Assembly: GCA_905221615.1 (NCBI GenBank)
Contig: CAJNDT010001313.1
Coordinates: 890,501-954,500, forward strand
Reading direction: 5' to 3'
DNA from: Symbiodinium sp. CCMP2592
Lineage: Eukaryota > Sar > Dinophyceae > Suessiales > Symbiodiniaceae
DNA: 64,000 nucleotides
Both the position numbers and the translations under genes were made by a program. Under the pieces are notes generated by a model that saw only the letters and a list, made by a program, of their open reading frames with translations, was not told the DNA's origin and searched no databases. Within the stretch, counting starts at the first letter, position 1. The number at the start of each line of letters is the position of its first letter. Of this stretch, positions 22,143 through 30,979 are shown piece by piece.

Positions 22143-22256
22143 TACTTGGAGGATCATGGGACTTAGTAAGTAAGGTTATAAGTACTTTAATTGGGGTTAT
22201 AAGTATAGTTACCCTAATGATAACCCTAGTTGCTAAGTCCCATGACCCTTTAAGTA
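22143..22256. mobile_element. MITE family A copy
   Basis: Ends TACTTGGAGGATCATGGGAC and GTCCCATGACCCTTTAAGTA. It is followed at about 22285-22340 by the alternative arm TTTAGGAACCCTTTAAGGAA. Confidence 0.85.
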
Positions 22257-22448
22257 ACCTTAACACTCCTCTGATAAAACCCTGACAGATCCCTTTTTAG
22301 GAACCCTTTAAGGAACCCTAGTTACGAAGCCCCATGATCCTAATCTACGGTGTCACAGCCTGCGGTTCTGGAGGCCCCGCGGGTGTTCGGAGCCGAAGTC
22401 TTCGGTTGCTTTCGGGGGGCTGAACTTCTGGAACTTCGTCTTGGGGGC

Positions 22449-22461
22449 AATATATATATAT

Positions 22462-22492
<31 letters not shown>

Positions 22493-22545
22493 TATGTATG
22501 TCTATATGTATATATAGATATATAGATATATGTATATACCCTTAA
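22449..22545. repeat. (TA)n/(TATG)n microsatellite
   Basis: A run of TATATATATA passes into TATGTATATG repeats. Confidence 0.95.
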
Positions 22546-22589
22546 TATAGCTATTATATACCCATTATGGATCCACAAGGTATTTATAT

Positions 22590-22691
22590 GGGAGTTTCCG
22601 AAAATAGGGAACTCTGATATGGTACCCTAAGCAGTAGGATCCTTATTATAAGGGCCCAACAATCAGGTACCCCAAATGTCGGAAACTCCCA
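22590..22691. mobile_element. MITE family B copy
   Basis: Left TGGGAGTTTCCGAAAATAGG, right CCCAAATGTCGGAAACTCCC. Confidence 0.8.
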
Positions 22692-22694
22692 TAG

Positions 22695-22757
22695 ATAGGG
22701 GCCTAACTGATTACCAATGCTGTTGTGGGGGTTCCTATGGTTACAGTAGAATATGAC
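22695..22757. mobile_element. MITE family D, interrupted left half
   Basis: ATAGGGGCCTAACTGATTACC and TTGTGGGGGTTCCTATGGTT match family D. The sequence stops exactly where a family I element begins, and its right half is only a short stub after 22876. Confidence 0.6.
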
Positions 22758-22868
22758 TTGGGTACGGCCCCCACTCAGTAATAGTTGAATAATATTCATA
22801 ATATAGACATATTAGGACCTTAATAGTAGCCCTATTATAGACTCTTACTGTATGGGGGCAGTACCTAA
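22758..22868. mobile_element. MITE family I, short copy (8-bp target duplication)
   Basis: Ends TTGGGTACGGCCCCCACTCA and GTATGGGGGCAGTACCTAA. AATATGAC flanks both sides (22750-22757, 22869-22876). It is 111 bp long and shares both ends with the 2.24-kb element at 15951. Confidence 0.9.
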
Positions 22869-22885
22869 AATATGACCCCTAGTAG

Positions 22886-23008
22886 CTGGCTTCCGTGCGG
22901 GTTCTGTGGAGGAGCCGCATGTCCAACGAGTTGTTTTGGTCGAGCCGGCTCCTGCGAACATTTTTGGCGTGTTCTTTAATAGGCCGGCTGGCCTCAAACA
23001 GCAAATGA
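22886..23008 (+). CDS. possible terminal exon
   Basis: After CCCTAGTAG the frame reads LASVRVLWRSRMSNELFWSS, then RLLRTFLACSLIGRLASNSK, to TGA at 23006-23008. It is basic and hydrophobic, protein-like. A - strand frame across the same bases is also open, so the call is tentative. Confidence 0.3.
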   Translation: MASVRVLWRSRMSNELFWSSRLLRTFLACSLIGRLASNSK

Positions 23009-23669
23009 GAAGCCACCGACACCAACGAGATGCGGCAAACAGGAATGTAAACTCTTGTCAAGGCTAGCACTTGTCGCCTGCAGCCGTCGCGGCGAGCCAG
23101 AGGAGGGGGACTTTTGTTCTAGTTAGTAACAGGAGTAAGAAGACGAAGATATTGCAATGATAGCACGACTGGTAACAATAGTACCATATCAATAAACTTA
23201 CTTTCGTCATTGTAATTCTGTGCGGATGATAAGGCTGATGATGCTAATGACTACGATGATTATTGCGATCTTTCCTGCATCTTGTTGTCGTCTTCGCAGC
23301 ACCACAACCAACAAGCACTAGCCGCTAGCAGCCCTAAGCCCTAAACCCATCATCGCCTCTCACAGCTTCTGCTGCTTCCAGAGATGCACTAAACTTGGGC
23401 TCCGGGACTGGGGCCCCTCTATGGTTTAGGGCTGAGCTGTTCGGGATTTAGCGGTTGAGGGATGTAGGGTTTAGGGGTTTCGGGTTGAAGGTCCCTCTGG
23501 ACCCGAAACCCCCCGCAGCTCTTGGCCAACCCTACACCCTAAACCCCTAAACCCCTAAACCCCTAAACTCTAAACCCCTAAACCCCTAAACCCTAAACCC
23601 CTAAAGCCAAAACCTCCGCAGCTCTACGCCAACCTGACACCCAGAGATCCAGACCCCAACGAAGCTAAA
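23009..23669. other. no gene; telomere-like repeats at 23505-23610
   Basis: Near-regular CCCCTAAACC units run at about 23530-23608. The opposite orientation (TTTAGGG) lies just upstream at about 23465. Confidence 0.6.
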
Positions 23670-23771
23670 TGGGTGGTTGTCAAACTTAGGGTCCCTTTTT
23701 GGGTCCCTAATATAATACGGCACCTATCATTTAGGGTACCCAAAAAGGGACCATCATTTGACAACTACCCA
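23670..23771. mobile_element. MITE family C copy
   Basis: TIRs TGGGTGGTTGTCAAACTTAG and ATCATTTGACAACTACCCA. Confidence 0.85.
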
Positions 23772-24095
23772 AATCCTGAACCCAAAAGGCCCGAAACTCG
23801 AAACGCCAAGACCCTAACTTGGTAGTAGAGCAGATAGCCATTGACCTTTTCTGGCGTATTAGAAGCCCTATAGCCTATATAGTCCCGAAGGTTCACCTTT
23901 AGTTCCTCGAGGATACTGGACAAGCAAGCTAAACTCGGAACCCAAAGACCCCCAAAACAAGCAAAGCTCTCATATAGGGGCCTTAATAATTAGAATAAAG
24001 TTTTGTGTGTGCATGATATCTTGGGTGAAATATTGAGGTTCCCGATTTTCTACGGCTCCAGTATAAAGCCATGTTTGTTACCACCCCCTAGAACC

Positions 24096-24461
24096 ATGCA
24101 GGAGTACAATGATTTCGCCCGCCGTACAAACCCCTATGGCCTTCTGCTGAAGCGACGCGGTGCGAGCGTCCCGGGCGCCTTGGCAGTCCAGAAAAAAGCG
24201 GCCGAGAGGAGTCATTGAGCAGAGGGCCACACGGCGTTTGGTAGTGACCGGGCAAGGCGAAAGCATCAGATTAAGCTCCGAAGTCAGAAAAGAAAGTAAA
24301 CTTGTTTGGCATCGCCATACAGCTAGTCTTGCTGCTGTTTGTGTCTCGGGCCCAAAGCATGTTTGATCTGACCTGAAGGCTACAGAGGCTACATCCCCGG
24401 GAAGCATCCGTCTAACGTCTTTGGCAGCACCTTCGCCGACAGCAATGCAACCGCCATGGAG
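24096..24461 (+). CDS. two exons of a protein with a GYxGYIPGK motif
   Basis: The first open stretch starts at ATG 24096 and reads MQEYNDFARRTNPYGLLLKR, ending at TGA 24218 if unspliced. The second, 24379-24461, follows CTGAAG and encodes GYRGYIPGKHPSNVFGSTFA, then DSNATAME, with a GAG|GTGCGA donor. A short PGYxGxIPG-type motif followed by N-x-x-G-x-T/S-F/Y-A recurs in many protist proteins, including flagella-associated ones; that link is from memory and only suggestive. The join between the two stretches was not resolved. The longer - strand frame over this region has no motif and is taken as a shadow. Confidence 0.4.
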
Positions 24462-26291
24462 GTGCGACCAGAGACTGCTTGATCGCAATGCGGATTCTGC
24501 TGGCATTTGCTGTGGGGGGCGACAATAATGTGGGAGTATCCTAGGGGCCACTATCTTGGAGCGCTTGGCATCATACGACAGCACATGTGCAACTTGGGAT
24601 TGGTCTATCCTTGTATCCTTAAACATGCGAGTGAGTAAATGCTTTCCTTCCTTCTTGCTTTCCTTCCTTGCATCACTTGCACCATGAAACTATTCATTGA
24701 TTCATCCGTCCATCAACCCATGAAGCTATCCATCCGTCCGTCCATCCATCCTTTAAACCTCACACTTCTGCTGGGTGCCTAACAGCAGAACCCTAGACCC
24801 CTAAACCCATAAAACCCTAAAGCCGGAACCTTAAACCCAAAGCCCCACCGAGTCCTGTGTTGGGAGTTTCGGGTTTAGGGTTTCGGGTGAACCTTAAACG
24901 CCCCAAAACCCTAAGCCCTAAACACCCTCAGCCCTAAGCACCCTAAGCCCCACCGAGTCTTGCATTGGGGACTCCGGGGGGTGTCCGGGACCCTCTTGGC
25001 AGGTTTGTCGCGAGATGGCCTTGGATCGACAGCAGCCGAGCTCTTGTTAAGGAACCTATTTCGAAGTTTGTAGGGTTTGGGGTTTAGGATGGTTTTGGGG
25101 TTTAGAGTATAGGGCTTCTTGAGGAAAAAAGTGTTTCCAACTCCTTTGTATCGAAAAGTCTCGAGGGTTTAGGGTTTGGGGGTTTCAGGGTTTAGAGGTT
25201 TAGGGTTTAGGGGCTTAGGGTTCAGGATCCAGTGTAGAAGCAACTTGTTTAAGTTTAAACGCCTAGTATACGACATAGTTCACTGAGTGTCCCTGTTGAA
25301 TCTTCGAGCAAGCAAGTTCTCAACCCTAGAAACCCTAAACTGAGGCACCGCGCCCCCAGCGCCACTCTGGCAGCTCCGACATCTTTTGCAGGGCATCCTT
25401 GAGACAATTACAGGGCTTTCAGGGCAGCCGGTCTTTAGACGTTTAGGGCTTAGCAGGGGTAAGGGCATAGGGCTCCAGGGTTTCGGGTTGTGGGACGGTT
25501 TAGCGTAGTAGAGGTGTGCTCTGTATATTTAGTGTGCAACACACCAAGGTTCCGGGGGCTCCGGAATACGGGTTCAAAGTCTGAACATGGACTATAGCTA
25601 TAAGTGGGGAAGGTATGAGGACTAGTTATAACCCATATTAGGGGACTTGCACACTGCGTAACCCCAACTAAGTCTGAAGCAATGTAGGTGGCCAAAAGGA
25701 TGCCTTGCTAACAAACGGTCCTTTTCGAACCAAGGCCATAAAGACCCAAAGGCGCACCAGCCTGGTTGACGGCAAATCCTTGAACGTTCTGTAAAGTCTG
25801 GTTGGACGACAGATACAACTGTGAAAGCCTAGATTGAGCCCTATAGTGATACAACAGAGAGGCGCCTAGAACTCGTAATGCAACAGCCCCGCAAGCCTAG
25901 GAACCGGCCTGCGTATGTCATCACACGCTGGGCGGATGACAACTAGGGCTTTTTGGCTTTGGAGCCTCATTGCTCCCAGCTATGGGTGTTGTTACGTGTT
26001 GTTGTTAGGGTTGTTATGGCTTAGGGTTTAGGGTTCATTGTGACCGGGGTGTTGGGGTTGGGGTCGTCTAGGGTTTAGGGTTCAGTGTGATTTCGGAATT
26101 TGGACTTTCAAGGCGTTTGTTCGGAGCTGAGGGCGGAGGGCCCTGCAGCTTCACATGTCTCACCTTCTCACTGCTTCGTCCCGGTGCCTTTGGCCAAACG
26201 GCCCTTGGGGCACCGACTTCTTTGCCTCTCTCAGCCTCGAAGGCAGGGAAAAGCGGCGAGGGCTTTCCCCATGGAGGCTTGGAGTTCAGGG
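24462..26291. other. no clear gene; simple repeats and telomere-like patches
   Basis: TTCCTTCCTT and CATCCATCCG runs lie at about 24640-24755 and degenerate CCCTAAA/TTTAGGG at about 24790-25230. GC-rich open + frames at about 26087-26290 could be an exon, but two frames compete. Confidence 0.4.
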
Positions 26292-26415
26292 TACTTAAAG
26301 GATCATGGGACTTAGCAACTAGGGTTATAATTAGGGTGACTATACTTATAACTACTTATAATCCCAGTTAAGGTACTTATAACTCTACTTACTAAGTCCC
26401 ATGATCCTCCAAGTA
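26292..26415. mobile_element. MITE family A copy
   Basis: Ends TACTTAAAGGATCATGGGAC and GTCCCATGATCCTCCAAGTA, inserted in GC-rich possibly coding DNA. Confidence 0.88.
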
Positions 26416-26424
26416 CACCTTCAG

Positions 26425-26554
26425 GAGCTTTGAGGTTGGTGCTTTGGAGTTTGAGTGCAACTTCCACATGGAAGCAACACCCAACCTCGGTTCGTACGTC
26501 GTGGCGTCTGCTTGGCGTTTGAAGCCACTCGCTTACCTTCCCTTCCTCTTGTGA
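26425..26554 (+). CDS. terminal exon of an unidentified gene
   Basis: The CACCTTCAG acceptor lies 10 bp beyond a family A MITE, so the MITE sits at the end of the intron. The frame reads SFEVGALEFECNFHMEATPN, then LGSYVVASAWRLKPLAYLPF and LL, to TGA at 26552-26554. It is convincingly protein-like. The family was not recognised. Confidence 0.5.
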
Positions 26555-26590
26555 GCGGAGCGTGCGGCTCTGTTGTGCGAGGCTCAGAGA

Positions 26591-26702
26591 CTAGGATCTC
26601 CAGTAGTACCCTTATTCCCTTTTTGTAGTCCTAGGTTCCTTATAAAGTTACCCAATACCAAAAAGAGAGGCCTTCTTATTCTTAGGTTACTGGGTATCCT
26701 AG
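26591..26702. mobile_element. MITE family G, copy 2
   Basis: Same ends and nearly the same 112 bp as the copy at 13311. GAGAC stands at both borders. Confidence 0.88.
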
Positions 26703-27074
26703 GAGACATCTTCCGGCCATGGGAGCCGCCTTTTGCTTAAGGCCCGAAGCTCGCAACCCGACAGGCTTTCAGTTTTGGGGCCCCTGCATCCGAAGCCGCT
26801 TTGGTTACGAGAGCCCGGGGGTGCGCGGTGCGCGGCGCAGCGCAGCCTTCGCGGCGAAGGAGCGGGACGACTGGTGGGGTTTCAGGCTTTTGAGAACGTC
26901 CGGGGCTGAAACGGCTTGGTGTCGGCGAAGTTCGATGTTCTCGCTTCAGGCCTAGACCCCAGAATATTCTGAATGGCTTGATGTTCTCGAAGTCACAAGC
27001 CCCTGAACTAGAAGCTGAATCTCTGCTTGTTGTGCCGTGCCCCGAGCTCGAAGCCATAGGAACTCCGCGTCCTC
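26703..27074. other. GC-rich, open in several frames; gene status unclear
   Basis: A + frame (26719-26955) includes FAAKERDDWWGFRLLRTSG. A longer - frame covers the same bases. No motif decides between them. Confidence 0.3.
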
Positions 27075-27204
27075 TACTTGGAGGATCATGGGACTTAGTA
27101 AGTAAGATTATAAGTACCTTAAGTGGGATTATACTGGTAAGTAGTTACAAGTATAGTTACCCTAATTATAACCCTAGTTACTAAGTCCCATGATCCTTTA
27201 AGTA
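27075..27204. mobile_element. MITE family A copy
   Basis: Ends TACTTGGAGGATCATGGGAC and GTCCCATGATCCTTTAAGTA. Confidence 0.9.
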
Positions 27205-27391
27205 ATCTCCCCTTCGCACGCTGCCGTGAGGAACGTTTATGGGCCCCGGAGCCCAGCTGTAGGATCCAGGGAGGGCTAGCTCTTGGCATCTATCCCTCGC
27301 CTTACCTAGGGACCCGAGGTATATTTCAAGAAGGGGCTTTATGTGGGTGTTTTGTATCGTGACCTTGCATGAGGTTGGGCACTTTGTGTAG

Positions 27392-27488
27392 GTTTTGGGT
27401 ATTAAATTGAACCTTGGCGAATCGAAGCTTGAGGATTTCATCTCGTCGTTCAGAGAACCCCTCGGAAACGTCGGGAGGCTTTGCAGCC
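27392..27488 (+). CDS. internal exon of an unidentified gene
   Basis: The CTTTGTGTAG acceptor opens VLGIKLNLGESKLEDFISSF, then REPLGNVGRLCS, and a GCC|GTTACT donor closes it two bases before a family A MITE. The MITE is therefore in the first bases of the intron. Helical, mixed-charge composition. The family is unknown. Confidence 0.42.
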
Positions 27489-27490
27489 GT

Positions 27491-27604
27491 TACTTGGAGG
27501 ATAATGGGACTTAGTAACTAGGGTTATAATTAGGGTAACTATACTTATAGCCCCAATTCAGGTATTTATAACCTTACTTGCTAAGTCCCATGATCCTCCA
27601 AGTA
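27491..27604. mobile_element. MITE family A copy at an intron start
   Basis: Ends TACTTGGAGGATAATGGGAC and GTCCCATGATCCTCCAAGTA. Confidence 0.88.
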
Positions 27605-27739
27605 GTCGTATGCAGCCACTCGGTTGGGTGGTCAGGAAGTTTAGCGTTCAGGGTCACCCTAAACCCTCTAGAAAAAAAGCTGTTTTCTCTCTAGAAGTCC
27701 GACCCTACAATGCATTGAGGTTGTCATAGTTCAGCAATG

Positions 27740-27841
27740 TGGGTGGTTGTCAAAATTTGGGTCCCTTTTTGGGGCCTTATCATAATACGGCACTTAATAT
27801 TTAAGGTACCGAAAAGGGACCCTAATCTTGACAACCACCCA
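27740..27841. mobile_element. MITE family C copy
   Basis: TIRs TGGGTGGTTGTCAAAATTTG and AATCTTGACAACCACCCA. Confidence 0.88.
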
Positions 27842-28175
27842 TGTCCAGCATAAAACTAGTCCTGACCTTGGCCAAAGCCATTAGACAAAACACCGATGCC
27901 TCAGCCACTTATTCGATGCAGCATCTCCCACTTTGGCAGTTGGCCATAGCTCGCGCAAGTTGGCCACATGAGCTCCAGGCTTCAGACAACCCAAGAGATC
28001 GAAAAGTTCTTGCCATTATATTTGCTCACAAAAAAACCTTAAACCCCTAAACCCTAGGCCGAAAATAAGGCCAAAACGCCCGAGGTGGCCTTCTCAGCTA
28101 CCTACCCTGCAAAGACGTGGGCCCACTGAGGTGCGGAATCCTTGTTCCGGGCTATTCAGAATTCAGAACCTATGA

Positions 28176-28390
28176 TACTTGGAGGATCATGCGACTTAGT
28201 AAGTATGGTTATAAATGCCTTAATTGGGGTTATAATACGTATAGTTACCCTAATTATAACCCTAGTTACTTCCTTTAAGTAGACCCTAAACCCTAAACCC
28301 TATAGATCCCTTTAAGGAACCCTTATAGATCCCTTTTTAGGAACCCTTTAAGGAACCGCCTAGTTACTAAGTCCCATGATCCTTTAAGTA
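28176..28390. mobile_element. composite family A element with second right arm
   Basis: TACTTGGAGGATCATGCGAC starts it. A first right end at about 28281 has lost the AAGTCCCATGATCC part. TATAGATCCCTTTAAGGAAC repeats follow, and a complete right arm TACTAAGTCCCATGATCC ends it. Confidence 0.7.
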
Positions 28391-28621
28391 GACCCTTGGA
28401 AGAGGTGGATCGATAGTTGACGGGGGCTCAGGCTACAAGGAGGGAGGCTCCCTCATATTATACTAAAATATGGTACATTATAGTTTATTATAGTACATTA
28501 TAGTACATTATAGTACATTATTATATAACTTTAACTGGGAGCCTTGACCTTGGTGTAGTCGGTTGATGGCTGAGACCGGCTTCTCGTTACCGGGTGGTCT
28601 TCTTCCTACTCTTGCTTAAAG

Positions 28622-28909
28622 TTCGAAGGAGGTTGCAGGTATCCTGCGCAGACAGTGCCGAAGCTGGAGCCTGTAACGAAGTGGGAGTTGGTTTCGATGG
28701 AATCATGGATTAGGATTTAGCAGCTTCGTGGAGCAGTAGGATGAATTGTTCCAAGCTGGAGCGTGGTTGGGCTTAGGGTGGAACGCAGTCTGCCTGCCTT
28801 CAAGATCCAGGTCTATGTTGCTCACTGGTGGGTTGTGAAGCAGGACTGGTTGAGCACTGCTCCCACCAGCGAAGGTTTGAGGTCGTCACCTGAGAACGAT
28901 AGAGGCTAA
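28622..28909 (+). CDS. two exons of an unidentified gene
   Basis: 28622-28713 reads RRRLQVSCADSAEAGACNEV then GVGFDGIMD and TAG. 28777-28909 follows GGGCTTAG and reads VERSLPAFKIQVYVAHWWVV, then KQDWLSTAPTSEGLRSSPEN and DRG, to TAA. The second is strongly protein-like, with a beta-rich aromatic stretch. Whether they are joined or are ends of alternative forms is not clear. Together with the exon at 29386 they lie just upstream of IPK on the same strand. Confidence 0.42.
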
Positions 28910-29385
28910 CCATCCCTTGAATCGCTTCTTTGCCAACCCCTGTCTCAGAAGTTTCATGCTACAGCTACCTGCCCACAAATCCCAATCCGTCAACATTCGC
29001 TCTACCTCACCATGCGATTCAACTTGACAAACTCACTGCAACATACTATGACCATACTACATTGTACTATAGTACTACTATCGTACCATGACATACTACA
29101 ATAGACTAATGTATACTTCGCTATGAATTCAGCCCCAGCCCTCGAAGCCACTCTTGCTCCGGCTCAGGCCCACGACTGGCTGCACTAGGCCAGATGGAAA
29201 CGCTTGGGCAAAGCTCTCAGCTGGTCGTGCGTGGTTCTTTGGGGAGTGCTTGCTTAGAAGCAAGAGTAGTGATGATATAGTGATCTTAGTACGGCTGGCA
29301 GGCTAGCAACAAGAATAACAAGAACATGAGTACCGGCAGCAATACCGATTGTTTTGCTTCGGACGTCACTTGGTCACTAGTGTAG

Positions 29386-29543
29386 GGTTTCGGCTCCTTT
29401 TCTCCTTGGGAGTTCCCTGGTGGCTGTCGAACATGATTTCAATGTTGCAAAGAGCCGCCGGCAGCCTTCAATTTGAATTTTTTTTGTCGAAGGCTGTCGA
29501 AGGCTGGCTGAACCTGATCGTAAAGCTGAGATGGGGCCACTGA
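29386..29543 (+). CDS. terminal exon of the gene upstream of IPK
   Basis: After CACTAGTGTAG the frame reads FRLLFSLGVPWWLSNMISML, then QRAAGSLQFEFFLSKAVEGW and LNLIVKLRWGH, to TGA at 29541-29543. It is hydrophobic and helical with a basic end. The IVKL resembles an IPK N terminus, but the true IPK start with KIGGS lies 300 bp further on, so this is taken as the previous gene's C terminus. Confidence 0.4.
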
Positions 29544-29680
29544 AACGCCCCGTAGAGGTGCTAAAGCTACTTATTTGGGTTTTCGGTTTCATGTCTATTT
29601 AGGGAAGTGTGACTCCTGTTCACCCGTGGCACTAGCATTTGTGCCTGCTTAGGTGCTGGCAGTGGTGTTCCCCTGATATA

Positions 29681-29783
29681 TGGGTGGTTGTCAAAATGTT
29701 GGTCCCTTTTGGGGTACTTAACATAATACGGTACCTAATATTTAGGGTACCCAAAAATGGACCATGATTTTGACAACGACCCC
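29681..29783. mobile_element. MITE family C copy
   Basis: TIRs TGGGTGGTTGTCAAAATGTT and ATGATTTTGACAACGACCC, in the spacer before IPK. Confidence 0.85.
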
Positions 29784-29860
29784 TTTGCTAGGAATGCAGG
29801 CTCCTGGATCCCTATACGTAAGGGGCTTGATTTCTGACTCATGAAGTATATTTTCGAAGC

Positions 29861-29995
29861 ATGAACAATTACAACCACTATTCGGGCGAACCCCATTCTA
29901 TGTACTCTGGTTGCTGGTGGGACAAGTGCCCTGCCAAGGCGGATGTAGTGGTCAAGATCGGCGGTTCCGCTTGCACAAAGAAGGCGGCAAGCAGG
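29861..29995 (+). CDS. IPK: IPK exon 1 (start, KIGGS)
   Basis: ATG at 29861 gives MNNYNHYSGEPHSMYSGCWW, then DKCPAKADVVVKIGGSACTK. The Lys-x-Gly-Gly-Ser loop binds ATP phosphate in amino-acid kinases. A second in-frame ATG at 29900 is possible. Donor GTCTTG at 29996, phase 0. Confidence 0.8.
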
Positions 29996-30947
29996 GTCTT
30001 GAAAGCTGCAGTTGTTTTTCGCTGACTCAATGTTTCTTGTTGCGTTGACAGATTAGCAGAATCTCCAGTTTGGAAGTCCTGAGCACATCGCACACAGACA
30101 AAAGACTGCGAACGTGAGGTTGCTAGACCAGACACACTAGATGTAAACTTCCCTTATGTTTCCTTAGATTTCTGTTTTTGGTCAGTGACAAAGGTGTTGC
30201 CGGTTGGGCTTTTGGTTTACTATAGGATCACTCCTTGATGATAAGGTTTGAAAGGTTAGTTAAGGTGATGTGACGGATCTGAAAAATCATGCTTGTCTGG
30301 ACGTGCGAAGCCTTGTGAATGTCTCCAGTTCCTATGACTTGAGTCGCGGAGTAGGCCGAAGAACTTGGCGACTTCAAATTAGGGATGCCTGCACATCACT
30401 GCATTGATCCAGACATGCCGGGGCCACGTTGCAAGTTCACCGATCTGATTGTTCGGCATTCGCTCCTTCATGGCTGTTCTTCAAAAGCTCGAAGTTAGAA
30501 ATCAACTACAATTCCTTCGCTGGTTTGCTGGCCAGGCCACTTTCGAGACGCTGCAGCCTGGCATGGATAGTTCGAGCTGGATGTTTGGGCTTGAAGTTCG
30601 TATGATGCAAAGATCTGCGTCTAGCGGAGAGTCTTTGGCTTCACAGCGGAGAAGGCCCCTCATCCCAAAGCCTAAAAAAGCGCATCCGACAGTCCCCAAA
30701 TCTTCCGAGTCCGGAGACCGAAGACCTGCAAACAGGAAAGGCTCGGGTTTGAGGTGTTTGGAGTTTGGATTGCTGAGTTTTAGCTGGAGCTTCGTGCCTT
30801 TTTTCTCTAATGCTGGGAAAGAGCTGAGCAAAGCCCTTGTAGAGGGATCGATCCCCTTAGCTATTGAGTGATTCTATGCGCAGTGATGGCAAAGGGCCTT
30901 TCAGCATGTCCAGATCGCTGGCGATCGCGACAAGCTTGCCACAGAGC

Positions 30948-30979
<32 letters not shown>

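Noticed and set aside
24078..24626. 182-codon - strand frame
   Set aside because: It covers the + strand GYRGYIPGK exon, which has splice borders and a recurrent motif; the - frame has neither.
29500..29543. LNLIVKLRWGH as the IPK N terminus
   Set aside because: The KIGGS-containing exon at 29861 fits far better and starts with its own ATG.
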